From positions 62,001 to 126,000 of the forward strand of contig CAJNAR010000003.1 in assembly GCA_905220665.1 (NCBI GenBank): a DNA stretch of 64,000 bases, in the 5' to 3' direction. This stretch comes from Albugo candida (lineage: Eukaryota; Oomycota; Peronosporomycetes; Albuginales; Albuginaceae). A model generated the notes under the pieces. The model was not told where the DNA came from. It saw only the letters and a list, made by a program, of their open reading frames with translations, and searched no databases. This document shows positions 44,131 through 55,466 of this stretch, piece by piece. Each line of letters begins with the position of its first letter. The first letter of the stretch is position 1. The position numbers and the translations under genes were made by a program.

Positions 44131-45150
44131 CGTTGACACCCCAAAGTATGGCCAGTTGTCGTATAAAATCACCCCCTCACCCCATCCGAAAAAGTGTTGA
44201 TGAGATTACGATGACGTGAGAGACGAAAAGTAAATGCGAATTTGGTCATTCTAGATCATCTATCGTGTAATGTAGACCATTTTCAACGCCAATGTTAGGC
44301 TTGGAAGGCCGATGCACGTCGCCATCCAGAAAATTGCGAATCTTCCTTGGTTTTCAAAAGTAGACAACATGCTCATCACCTATCAATTTCCACTGATACT
44401 TCCGTACATGATGTAATTTCTCCTTCTCAAATGTGGACAACAGCAATGGACCGCGTGAAAGTTCAAGCTTGTAAGCGCCCATCTCGTCGGGCGTCGAGGA
44501 TACAACTCCATGATCCGAGTGAAATAAAATTCCAGCTGTAATTCGGCCACCATCGCTTTTTTCGACACTGAGCGCAAATTAGAGTCAATTTTGCGTGTCG
44601 AAGCAGTAAAATACTCAGTCTCTACGGCCCCGACTGCATCACGGGAATTGACCTTCCACCTGATCGGATTCCTGATAAATATTCGCCAAGCCGTCTGAGG
44701 GCAATTCCATCGCATCGTTTGTTCCGATTTCGCACGGGAGCGGCGCTTTTATTTTGACATGAGACGGAATAGCTAACCGTCAAAAGACTGGAGGGCTTAG
44801 ACTTGCAGTTAGTTGTCTCTAACGACTCATTCTATCTTGAGTTGCTGTAAATCTTATCGTCAGTCAAGGCTGAGGCTTCTCGGCTTCTCCGACAAAATTG
44901 GACGACCCCCATGATCAATTGATGCATCTGATAGCTGGGCTTTCAAGCACTCGAGTCGAGTTCCTGGCTGAGATCGGTTGATACATTGGCTTCGATTGTG
45001 ACTGGGAGAATCTCAACAAATTTAGTGGGCACATTAAGCAGGCGCTCGGGTTCGATCCCGAGACGTGCGATTGGAAAGTCGATGCAATCGTACGCCCGAC
45101 ACAATGTTCTGGCAGAGCGATTATCCGGCTCGGAAAAATCTTCATTTCCA
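44130..45150. other. Region without an assigned gene
   Basis: 44160-44350 repeats the flank of the dehydrogenase relics (the CACCCCATCCGA and AGACCATTTTCAACGCCAAT segments match 24.75-24.9 kb), so it is the far edge of block C. A minus-strand open frame 44715-44383 (110 residues, TMRWNCPQTAWRIFIRNP...) has no homologue that I recognise. Nothing else is supported. Confidence 0.35.
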
Positions 45151-45850
45151 GTAAGTGGTACAAAGCTTGCGTCTCAGTCGGATTGTAGCCTTGAGCATTG
45201 GACCTTCATCAATTATCGAACAGCAGATCTTGAAAGGTGGATGCGGTCAAAAATGCTCGATGGCGGCTTGAAAAAAGGCACCATCCGAAATGGAAGGCCA
45301 TATCCAACAGCCTATGAATAGCTATCAATTTCGCTCACAGGTACAATATTGAATGGTTACGAGCCATTCCCTCGCTACAAAAAAAGGCCTTCATTGAGAC
45401 TGGTACGTGGTGAGAGGATCTTAGATACGCAATTGTCGCGGTTGTCGAATTACGCATTGATCAACGACAATTTGAAGTTACCACGAAATGGACGAAAAAT
45501 GCATCATCGTATCACAAGCTGCTGATATCGGCGATAATGGAACGTGGTGCTCTCATGTTCGATTCGATGCAGTATAATATTGAAAGCCGTTGACGAATGA
45601 ATAAAGCGCTATCTGCGATGTTGCAAACGCACGGATAGAAATTGTCCAGTCCAGCTGATGGGCGCAGAAAGATGTCAATCTGTACATTCATCATGGGAAA
45701 TTCATGTCAAAGAAGTCAGCATAATTCCTGCAAGCTACGATATCGATCGCATTGTGGACTTGGACAAGTAAACGCACTTTTCGGAACGCTATATAGATGA
45801 TTTATTTGCAACCAATGGAGTGTGGAACAGATCATCCGAAATCGACCGCT
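45150..45850 (+). pseudogene. A7: faint secreted-family relic
   Basis: At 45180-45320 the frame reads EHWTFINYRTADLERWMRSK, which fits the family segment IHWRLEGTDLKEWIKSK. At about 45700-45770 another frame reads EIHVKEVSIIPASYDIDRI, which fits the IRIDFDVEAIRIPSSYY strand. The leader is absent. The two segments have family-like spacing, but the copy is badly decayed. Confidence 0.4.
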
Positions 45851-45859
45851 AGCGTCGTC

Positions 45860-46395
45860 ATTCAATCATATTGCGATGTCGAATTCAGCTCAGTCTAAAT
45901 CTTTGGACGACATCCGTGCAACTGTGAGGTAAAAAGCTGAGGATTTGCCGGATAAGGTCAAAACTCTCGCTTTATTGTAACGATTTGAGTGACAACAATT
46001 GGCATTAGTCATGGTCGTCCCACATCTGTTCGGATCCATTTCTTGCAATAAGTTCTGCGTAGTTTGAATACGTGATGGTAAAATACCGACAAAGTCTGCC
46101 AGTACGTCGAAAGTTGAGCATGTGGTGATATCGATGACCTGAAAGTGTGCTGACCGATCAAAAGTATGCGCGCCCAGTAGCATTCATTGTGAGATTGAGT
46201 TTCTGTTTAGGCGTCAGCCTCTCTGTTCTGGCAAACAACTATTCCAAGAAATAATTTGCAAAATGTGCAAAATCGACGGATGGGACCATCTTTGTTGATT
46301 CACATCAAAGCCATTTATTCTAAGACTTCCTTGCAGCAACCATTTATTTGTAAATGATCCATTCAGATACATTAGTAAGTCTGGCGGCGACTTTT
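45860..46395 (-). pseudogene. Block I copy 5 (right half)
   Basis: The minus-strand frame 46183-45890 has RSAHFQVIDITTCSTFDVLA, matching RSAH and TCSITDVLA of copy 1. Its orientation is the same as copies 1 and 2, so it lies outside the inverted block. Confidence 0.45.
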
Positions 46396-46399
46396 AGTA

Positions 46400-47740
46400 C
46401 AAACGTCAGCGTGGTGGGCAACGCACTTTCTGAACTGCCCTTACCACGTTCCTTGTGCCACGAGCCTCGTACATGCACTGCCGTCAAGTGAGCAGATTTA
46501 GACCATTGAGATCCAGCAAAGATTTCCGTATGGGACTCCCTGCTCGTATCGGTTTATTGCAACCATATTGTTCCAAGTGCGCTCTGTTACCCAGGAATAG
46601 TGATTGTATGAACTACAAAGTCGACATCATTCCGCTACTCCCGGTCAATCGTGACGAGAGGCCTGGTACACATCTATTGTTGGAGGCTGGCACACCACGT
46701 TGCACTCGAGAATGTAGCAACACGTTCGAAAAAGAATTTTTGATTCAGCGGATTGCATCGAAGCGAAGCCGATGAGGTATCGGGAGATGAGTTTTGTGCC
46801 GTCAATTTGAATTCGACAGAGCACGGGGCGCTTTTCCATTCGGCGAATGTATAGCGATACATTTCGTCCATGATGGGAGTTTTACAGTGCATATTCCGTT
46901 ATGTCCGAAATCTAATCATTTCAATGTTCTAGAATAGTTTACTCCATGTCTATTATAGCATAATCAAACGACTTTCTTGTCGGCCGGTAGATCTCCATGA
47001 GCTCCTTTCTCAAACAGTAGGATCGCCGATTCGACCATGCGCAGACAAATGTTATGCAGAGACCACAATATCCTCCTATTGCGTCTCAACCATTCTATTT
47101 GCATGCGGAATAGTCAGGAAGTATGTACAGATCAACCTACTTTCGTACAGTGGTCGCAGGTATCTGTTCCTATCAAAAAAGCCAAGATTAACGACACAGT
47201 CATCGCCACTTTGGAATCGAGATTACTTACCTCCTATCTGGATGTCATATGCTTGGTCTGATGATTGACCATTGATTGTGGAAAGAGAACTCACCCACGT
47301 CACGATCTTGTACCCATTTTTTTCTACTACATAATTGATATCATCAGCGTCAATTCTCGAAGGGACTTAAGCGTGTGCTACATTTCTTATGATACTCTTA
47401 GAACAATATGGGCTTGGCCTTTTAGCATTCACGCAGAAACTCGGACCGCACTTGTCAAGTTACGCTCCGCCGAACGAGTCAATCCCTGTCGGCTAGTTTG
47501 TGTCAGCAGTTTACATTGGTAGCGCAGCAGAAACTTTTCTCAGTTTATGTATATCGATATCGGAAAGTGAACAGGGATTCCGTCAAGTTGTTCGAAACCT
47601 CACATGTTGGGCGTATATCACGAGTAAATTTTCCAAGCTAGAACACAATAATTTAAGATCGATTTTGCAAAGAATGGTGTGTATTGATCTTGTCTGTTAT
47701 TCGATGGCTTCATTTCTTCCGTAAAGCCTTTTGAGAGAAA
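46400..47740 (+). pseudogene. Block J copy 5: longest JLN relic
   Basis: A leader part near 46430-46500 (TTFLVPRASYMHCRQ) is followed by VDIIPLLPVNRDERPGTHLL (46612-46672) and at 47500-47724 by the C-terminal part SAVYIGSAAETFLSLCISI...QRMVCIDLV, matching N1 (SAVNIGVAVTAFIDASTSI...QRIVCIYLI). The parts lie in several frames. About 700 bases lie between leader and tail, more than at 5.5-4.7 kb. It converges on A'5. Function unknown. Confidence 0.45.
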
Positions 47741-48759
47741 TGTTTTCCGCACTGGGAAGGGATGATGTAGAAGTCGTTCCTTGGGATTTCTCAAGCTTGT
47801 CCAACTTGAAGACAGTATTTTCGCCCGTATTATCTACGAGCATAGAGTAAACTTTTAGGATTCTGAAGCCTGGTACCCATGTTTCATCATCATCTAACTC
47901 CTTGATGAGAGCGGTACATAATTCATCCGATTTTCGATAGATGAAATGATCCGCCTTGAGTTCGATTTATTTGCCATTTGAATAAGTTATTTTTATATCC
48001 GTCCAAGGCAAAGCATGAGACGGTCTATGTCCGAAGGGAATAAATAGCGTCGCAATGTCCTTCGAATCCATCTTCTGTTTCCACGTACTTCTTTTGCGAC
48101 AGCTCTTCTTTCATCATGTTATAATATGATTGAGGAATCCCGGTAGCTTCTACATCAAGATCTATTCGCATTTTATGGTCTTTACCTTCCTTGCTGAGAA
48201 AAACAATGTTTCACTCCATGGCACTCCTGAAACAAAAGTGCTCCTCGATCTTGTGCAACTTCAGGTCTTCCGATAAACATGTGATTATACGTAAAAGTAT
48301 ACCGACCTCGATTTCCTGTTACATAAGCTTGATTACCTATGTACAACTTGTCTTTACGAGTATATACCTATTTACTATCAATCCACTTTTTCAACTTCGT
48401 TCCCATCAATTTCCCGCAAGCGTGTATTTTTGGCTTTTGTACGTTAACGTCAACTCCTTTGCCAAATTCAATAGCACGTTTCTGCCTTTATTATTTTCAT
48501 TCAAAGATGGAACTGGAACCTTTATATATGCAAAACGTTTCGCGACCACATTCGATTCTACGTCGGCAAAGGTACTTCTTAGCCTCAAAGTGTACAAAGT
48601 GCTGTCTTCAACCGAATCACGCAAGGGGCTGTCATCCGACCAGCTCAATTTCGAATCTATTGTAACACACAAGTCTCCTGTAACAACCGCAAAGTGATGA
48701 TGCGCTAAAGATGCTCCGAGCCCAGGAACAGCGTACGATTTTGGCGAAATAGCTCTCAT
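47740..48759 (-). pseudogene. A'5: secreted-family pseudogene, most complete A' copy
   Basis: The minus-strand frame from ATG 48759 is open for 117 residues (MRAISPKSYAVPGLGASLAH..., SKLSWSDD). After a shift near 48410 it reads MGTKLKKWIDSK, a stop, then LYIGNQAYVTGNRGRYTFTY. A further shift gives KMRIDLDVEATGIPQSYYNM and FEGHCDAIYS with the first lobe cysteine; another gives DELCTALIKELDDDETWVPG with the second cysteine, then ILKVYSMLVDNTG. It keeps both cysteines and is divergent from A6. At least three frame breaks and one stop. Confidence 0.8.
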
Positions 48760-49468
48760 TCGTTGCCTCAGTTCATTGAATTACCCTAAAGGATGATCAT
48801 TTTTCAATTAGACCATTCAGGTCAGCTGCAGCCAGCAAAAGAACATGGGTACGTGTAAATATGGAAGCGTACCTATCGGCTTAGAGTTGGATAAAACACT
48901 GACGACAACATGCCTTTCTACAGAATGCGTACTTCATGCAGATTATAAGCGTGCATGCGTTTTCAAGTTCGACGTAATATTGTAGCAGAATAGGAGAGTA
49001 TAATTGCATTTTAATGAGGACTATGCTCACTCTCGTCGATAAAAATTGACACCCGTTCACTTATGTCCTCTACAGGAGCAATGTCCTATGATATCATGTG
49101 CGCCATCGCGCATACGTGAAGGTACTTATGTGTATAACGAAACGCAAGTTTACCTCATGGTGCAAAGCATTTCTGAATGTGCGGTTGTGCATGTTGTTCT
49201 TCGAACTTCTATCATCGTGCATAAACCTACGCCTTATTTGCACTTTCTGTGGCAACGCATCCTGTAATGCACCTTCTCGTCTCGCTTTGACCCGGTCGTG
49301 CGCTTCCATGTTTACAAAGTACGATATCTATATACGCAAAGTTGGCTACTTGAGAAAAAATCCATCTTTTTTTCCTGGCTGCAGTTGACCTCAATGGCCC
49401 CAATGAGCGATGGGGATTCGTTCATTTTTCAATTTCGACCTGCAGAACAGAGGATGAAAGCTCCTCCT
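48760..49468 (+). promoter_or_regulatory. Divergent intergenic region A'5/A6, with a core promoter at 49420-49435
   Basis: The site GTTCATTTTTCAATTT at 49420-49435 matches the oomycete Inr-FPR consensus GCTCATTYYNCAWTTT at 15 of 16 positions and ends 33 nt before the A6 ATG. A second copy, TCATTTTTCAATTAG at 48797-48811, lies close to the A'5 start but points toward A6, not A'5. The upstream part matches the A2 upstream region. No gene. Confidence 0.7.
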
Positions 49469-50569
49469 ATGAAATCGTACGCTCTTCTTGGGATTGGATC
49501 GTTTCTCATGCATCATCAACTTGTGAATTCTTTAGAGGGTCTGCGCTTACGTATCCATCCGAAATTGGATTTCGATAGTGGCGCGAAGATTCCGAAATCG
49601 GTTAAAAACGACAAATGGTACTTTGTTGGCATTGAAGATCCGTCTAGCCTACCAGACATGAAGCCTATACATCATTTGGATGATCACTGGGAATTCTGTA
49701 GGTTGGATGCGTCGTCTAAACGAACTCAATCGAAAAGGCGAGCTAAAAGTCTGCGACCAAAGGTCAAAGAGAATTTGACTGAACCTCTTCTATGGGATAC
49801 AGCCTCTTCGGATGAGAATCCGCCTATAAAATCTCTGACAATTGAATTTGACCAGTGGAAAGATGCGGCCGAGATAATGGGAACGACCAATGGTGGAACA
49901 TACGTCATCTGCTGGAGATTGCTGGGAAGCGATCTGATTAAATGGTTCGAAAAGAAACAGCTATACTTTCACAATAAGTTTTTATACTTGAGTATTGAAT
50001 TTTTTCTGAAAGGTTTTCGAGGAAAACATTATCTCAAGTGGGTAAAGCCTAATGTTTATGAGATTTATGACGCACAGAATTATGTTGAAGGAGTTACAGG
50101 GGTGGTAGGCGAATTTACGGCAAATGTGGAATTTTATATGTTGCCGGCTAGCCAGAATCAAAATATTCGAATTGATGCTGTTTTAAAGGCCATTAGAATG
50201 CCAATTGTAAAGTATGACATTATGCGCACACGATTTCCCAAAAGTTTTTTTCATGGAACGAAAGGTCCACCTAACGGAAAATGCAGTGATCTCGACCGTC
50301 TTCTAAGCTCGTCGGAAAATAAAAAACAGTCGCTGGATATAACAATATCAATCTTACGGTATGGTGTTATCAAAATCAATACCCAAGAATTGATCCAAAG
50401 AGAAGGTGACGTTTGTACGATTCTCATTGAAGGGTCTGAGGATGATTCTTGGGTACTGGGTACTTTACTTTTTGCAGATTTTATCATCGATAATACGCGT
50501 GGCAGTGGAAATGTGATGTATCATTTCTTAGGACCTTCATTGAGGACAGATCTCGCCGTCGAATATTGA
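49469..50569 (+). CDS. A6: secreted-family protein, divergent A copy
   Basis: An intact 366-residue protein. I chose ATG 49469 (MKSYALLGIGSFLMHHQLV) by comparison with paralogues; ATG 49454 is in frame five codons earlier, and the frame stays open upstream through the 5' untranslated region. It has a signal peptide, an N-terminal region with a basic stretch (SKRTQSKRRAKSLRPK), a LTEPLLWD boundary, YVICWRLLGSDLIKWFEKK, then IRIDAVLKAIRMP (D236), C272, C316 and DSWVLG around W328. The family strand has changed from DFDVEA to DAVLKA, so only the aspartate is left of the protease motif. It is the most diverged intact A copy in sequence yet has the best core promoter. Confidence 0.87.
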   Translation: MKSYALLGIGSFLMHHQLVNSLEGLRLRIHPKLDFDSGAKIPKSVKNDKWYFVGIEDPSSLPDMKPIHHLDDHWEFCRLDASSKRTQSKRRAKSLRPKVKENLTEPLLWDTASSDENPPIKSLTIEFDQWKDAAEIMGTTNGGTYVICWRLLGSDLIKWFEKKQLYFHNKFLYLSIEFFLKGFRGKHYLKWVKPNVYEIYDAQNYVEGVTGVVGEFTANVEFYMLPASQNQNIRIDAVLKAIRMPIVKYDIMRTRFPKSFFHGTKGPPNGKCSDLDRLLSSSENKKQSLDITISILRYGVIKINTQELIQREGDVCTILIEGSEDDSWVLGTLLFADFIIDNTRGSGNVMYHFLGPSLRTDLAVEY

Positions 50570-50994
50570 ATTAAATCCAATACACCACTATCCTTTGCAA
50601 GATGGATCTCCAATGTTAATGTGTAATAATTCATAAGAATCGACTCGTGACGTAAACACATAATTTGAGGTTTCAGGCATATGAATGTACTGATTATAGC
50701 GAGAAAGGCGTTAGCTGACACAAATCACGCGACGGAGAGGTATGTTCTCTCTTCGTCGTGATTTGTTTTGCACAAATCCTCCCCCCTCCGCCAAGGAATC
50801 CTAAACGACAGCTTCGTCGATATCTTTATTGACTCTCGTTTCCTTGGTAAAAAAGTACGTGTATTATCTTGTTCTAGACCTGTCCTATCGAAAATCTAGA
50901 AGGAGACCTTGCACCGATATCCAGAAAGATCTCGTCCAAAATCCTGAACTGGTACGTTAAAGACATAACCGGTTCCTAATTCCTAACTAGACAC
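50570..50994. other. 3' flank of A6 and junction to the transposon region
   Basis: Up to about 50740 this matches the 3' block of the other A genes, including a faint minus-strand N relic (STFICLKPQIMCLRHE, 50690-50610). Similarity stops at about GACGGAGAGG (50740). 50741-50994 is of unknown origin and is the left target side of the LINE insertion. Confidence 0.5.
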
Positions 50995-51009
50995 GTAAGC
51001 GATACCTAA
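50995..51009. repeat. Left target-site duplication of the LINE
   Basis: GTAAGCGATACCTAA, repeated exactly at 57954-57968. Confidence 0.7.
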
Positions 51010-51389
51010 GTTGAAGGTGTCTATATTACTAGAATTAGACTAACTGACTTCTCTAGTTGCCTAGGCTATCTTAAATAACATATATACATATAAAAAACGT
51101 TTCGTGCAATACCTGTGAGAGATGATTCTCGTTGATAATCTAGTATCGCAGTAGCCTCAGCACCCTTAATACGAGACTGTGTCCAGCTTGTAAATGCTGT
51201 AAAGTTGTAAAGTTGTAAAAATGGTCCAAAAGTATTGTGATTTGCTAATTGGTGTGCGCCACATAGGCGGAACAATGCCATCCAACTAGGATTAGGATCT
51301 GAGTTGCACTTGCATTTTGACTTGTCTGTGCCGTACCCGCAGTAATGATCTTCGGCTTCTAAAAAATCCACCAAATGATCCTTGCTGTA

Positions 51390-54020
51390 CTAGTTGATCC
51401 AGCACCTTTGCAAGCCGACTGCGTTCGTGTTGGTCGTAACACTGCTACGAAAGTACCGAACGTGCGCACTAAACGTGGTGTAAATGACGGAAAGTGCTGG
51501 AACTGTCGGAGTTGCTGATCGCTGATCGAACAAACGACGATTCCGATCTGTCCAGACGAAGTGCAGTGTCACCGCTTGCAATGCAAGCCATAAATCTGAG
51601 ATAATGTCGAAATAGTCTTTCCAATCCGATCGTAGTGGTGGTACGATTGCACATGCAATATGCGTCCAACGTGGTCGAGAGGAGAAAAAATGATCCCAAC
51701 TAGGGAGTAACTCCCTCCATAATTGCGCCGTGTGATCGCACTCTAAAAAGAGATGTTGATCGGATTCCACTGCCCCACACGAAGGCTGCGTGCACAAGAT
51801 AATGTCGGGCTGAATATCCTTTAAGAACCAGAAACGAGATCGAACTGGCAGCATTCGGAAGGCTAGACGAAACTGTAGATCTTCGTAAATAGGCAATACA
51901 CGTTTTCGAAGATGTCGTGATGTAGCCATAAAAGTTCGAACTCGTTCTGAATCCAGTGCGTCCGATCTCTCCCGTGATGACCAATGTGTCGACATCGGAT
52001 GACTCTTGGTTGGTTCGGGAGGTTTCCAGACGATTCGTGAGAGTTGTGAGCGTGAAATAGATGGAAAATAATGTTTCCTTTCCGTGCTTTTTACTCCCAC
52101 ATAAAATGATCTGCCACTTGTGGTTGGTGTAATCCAAGTGATGATACCAATCGTCGAGTGGATACGCTGGAGAATCTGAGTGACTTCATTGTAAAGTCGA
52201 CTCAGCAACTTTTCTTCAGACATATCCGATGTGTTCAGCTCTTCGTCGTTGTAATAGTTGGCGACGAAATCGTCCTTCGTTGGCCATGTGTCGCTTTCAC
52301 GAAAAAAGTCTTGAAGACTGCGAATTTCGAAAAGCGTAGCAAACGATTTTCGAAATGTGCGATGTGGTTCATCCACCATACCAAGATTGTACCAAACGTT
52401 CTGCGTACTCGGATGACGAGTAGCAGCTTCGTAATGTAACTTTTGGTCGCAGTGAAACCACATCGGTTGTTCCATGTAGTACTGACGGCGTTGTGAAACA
52501 TTTAAGTCTGATATTGAAATGCTCCAATCCATCTGATGCCACATTCTAAATGCGTGTTTCCACCATGAAGATGTGCTTTCCCATTGAACCATTTTCCCAT
52601 GTCGATTTGGTGCGATGGTGAATATATCCATCGGCTTGTGTGGTCCAAAGGAAGGTTGGATGAGTTGTAATAATTCCGTCGAAGCAGTTGTCCAATTCGC
52701 AGGAATACTTGTTGACGCATCGGATGCGAACTGCTGAAGGAATTGAATACTTTGTAGCTTTAGTCGTCCCACCAAAAACGGAACTTGTAGTCCACCATCT
52801 TGTCGGCGAAGATATAAAACTCTTTGCTGAGTAGGTGAACATGTTTTGAATCTTTTTTGTGTTTCCGACCAAGCACAAATCGATTTAACATCGATTGCCA
52901 CTGTCGAATAGTCACTGCTGGTATGTCTACGTGCATTGTATAATGCCACAGACGTGATAAAATCATCGTCTTCGCAACCAGTAGTCGACCACGAACAGTT
53001 CTTGCTCGTCGAAACCATACACCAAACCCATCGTAAAAACTCTTGTCGAGAGTTGAAATAACCATCGAATGAGTTGGTTTCTGGCCGAACGGAATACCCA
53101 AATACTTGACCGAATCCTCCGGACCCATTATGGTCAAATTGGGAATACTTGGACACGGCTTGGTCCGATTCAACGAGAGCAAAGATGATTTACTCAAGTT
53201 GAGTTTCGCACCCGATCCATCGCAATAGACTTGGACGAGTTCGAGTTGCGTCAAAACACCATTCGGTGTCTCTGAAAGCAATGTCGAATCGTCCGCAAAA
53301 AATAATCCAGTTGCGACAGTCGTGCCATTAATCCAAATGCCATGTTCTTCATGTTGACGAAGTAAATTTCCCAAAGGTTCGATCGTCATCAGAAAAAGTA
53401 ATGCTGAGAGAGGATCACCTTGTTTCACTCCACGTTGTGGTGTAATGGACGATGTGATATTTCCATTAATCATCAACTGCGCCTTTGTGTTATTGTACAA
53501 AAGACAAACCAAGTCGATGAAACTTTTTCCAACGCCCATTTTTTCCAAAACGCGAAACATGTACGTCCAATTGACTCGATCATATGCTTTCTCAAAGTCG
53601 AGAAAAGTCGCATAAGCTTCCTCCCCACGATGAGTGACCAAGTCTTGGATGTCGGTGAGATGTCGAATATGGTGATGCATCGACCTTCCTCGCACAAATG
53701 CTTTTTGATCTTGATGGATCAATTTTGGCAAAAAACGTTGCAATCGATACGCCAGCACTTTTGAAAGTACTTTCACATCGACGCAAAGTAGTGCGATCGG
53801 TCGATAGTTGCCAGGATCACCTCGTGATCCTTTTTTGTATAAAAGTGTGATTGCTGAGTGACGTTGTGATCGAAGTAAAATTCCTCTTTCCAGCTGATAT
53901 TCGAACACGATCTTCAGACACTCGCCAAACATTTCCGGATCAAGCTGATAAAATGCAGCTGGTAGTCCATTTATACCTGGAGAAGAACTACTCTGCATGT
54001 GCTTGATCGCTTCCGCCATC
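51390..54020 (-). pseudogene. LINE ORF2, reverse transcriptase and C-terminal part
   Basis: 54019-52850 is an open RT domain: SSSSPGINGLPAAFYQ, NYRPIALLCVDVKVLSKVLA, DFEKAYDRVNW, GVKQGDPLSALLF, and the catalytic FADD in GLFFADDSTLL. Around 52840 the frame shifts (VHLLS/QQRVLYLRRQDGG), and the tail runs on to 51390. It holds a zf-RVT-type zinc motif, CTQPSCGAVESDQHLFLEC, near 51790-51735. Catalytic residues are intact. Confidence 0.9.
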
Positions 54021-54030
54021 TCGGTCGTAC

Positions 54031-55466
54031 TTAACCGAGTGGAGAGACGGTCTTGCTCTGCTGAGGCAAGGGAAACTTGAATCGAATCGAGTAACTTTTT
54101 TTGCTTTCTTTCACTTGGAACATTTGAGTCGGTCCTGAGCTATAAAGAGAGCCCATGACACCACCCCAATGATCTCTGAATTCGTCAATAATCTCCCTTG
54201 GGTTCGATGTCACGGTACCACATTTTTTTGTAACATTTTCGATCGGCACGCGACGACAAGAACTATCCGGAGGGCGAAAAAAATGCTTGGAAGAGTTCTC
54301 CATATGCTTCACGTGATGGTCGAAGCTTTCATCTTGGTTGTATTTCGCATTGTTTTCGACTGAGAATTGTTGGAGACTCGATTCGTAAAAATACCGTGAC
54401 TCATTGGTGTCTTGGATGCGATATCGAGCTGCTGCGAATTCCAAAACACGCTGGCTAGACTCAACATCACGTCGGCTATCTTTTGCAACCTTTTTTTCAG
54501 TGCTTTGAAGCTGTTTCTTGATTTTCGTCTTCCAACTTTCCCACATTTTACCGGGATTCGAAGTTGTCCGTAACTGTTCGAGCACCAAATTCGCTTCCAA
54601 TTTGATTGCTTCGACAACTTTAGGATATTCAAATAGTCGTAATGAACCGACCCGGAGATTGAGTTGGATTTGCAAAAGTTACTTTTTGTGCCAGATGATC
54701 TCCCGCATGTCGTGGACGAAAATACTCAGAGGTTTTGTATACCATATTGAATGGCTCTTCCGACATGCAGATGTAGTCTAGTCGATTCTTGCGCGGTAAT
54801 GGTCCTGTAAATACTTTGCAGTCGGATGTTGGATTCGCCAAGCGTCTACCACACCCAACTGTGAAGCCATTCCAAACACGCTAATCGACTTGGTTCGTGT
54901 CGAATTGTTCCACTCGAAGCATCGATAGCTGGATCGAGTGGTGTGTTGAAATCACCAAATACGATATGTGTTGCGGTCGATTCGAAAGTGCTGGAAAGCA
55001 ATAACTCATAAAACCCCACTCATTCCTCGGCCTTGACCGGTGCATATACATTGTGAATATACACCGGTGCGTCGTGAATGATAAGACGCAAAACCAAATA
55101 ACGATTTCGAATGCTTCGTTCGGTGAGTTCTTCAGCTGTTGAGTAACCGGGAAAGTCTGAACGAAGGATTGTCATGACACCGCCACTGCGGTTTTGAGTC
55201 GGATGGAGAAAAGCACTGTTGTGGTCATTGACAAACATTTTGTGCTGCATTTTTGAGGATAATAAAAACTGAGATGAGTCCAGTTGGTTATGATCGTGAA
55301 ACTTGGTTTCTTGAACACAACAACTGGATTGTTGTGATAGGATGTGGTCGATAAAAAGATGACCATTTTTATGAATTCCATTAACATTCACCGTGAGTGC
55401 TGAGATATTGTTCCACGTTGAAATAATCGAGGAGCCCTTAGCATTCACGCTGAAGTGGACCAGCAA
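54031..55466 (-). pseudogene. LINE ORF2, endonuclease and linker part
   Basis: The APE endonuclease pieces are TVNVNGIHKNG, SCCVQETKF (catalytic E), VYIHNVYAP and, after an in-frame TGA at 55018-55020, IVFGDFNTPLD (catalytic D and N). A shift then moves VVDAWRIQHP and RIDYICMS into other frames. The linker 54675-54031 (to GSLYSSGPTQMF) is open until a shift in an A-run near 54090. Confidence 0.8.

Noticed and set aside
45045..45075. B-box-like GGTTCGATCCCGAG, possible tRNA gene or second SINE
   Set aside because: The stem around it does not give the 5-bp stem and 7-nt loop of a tRNA T-arm, no A box or acceptor stem is seen in front, and there is no poly-A tail or flanking duplication.
49298..49468. 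Open frame upstream of A6 that would add 57 residues
   Set aside because: It begins at a GTG, is 5' flank shared with other copies where it is not open, and would bury the leader.
50741..51010. Possible solo LTR next to the LINE
   Set aside because: No TG...CA ends with a matching flanking duplication were found, and no second copy in the window.
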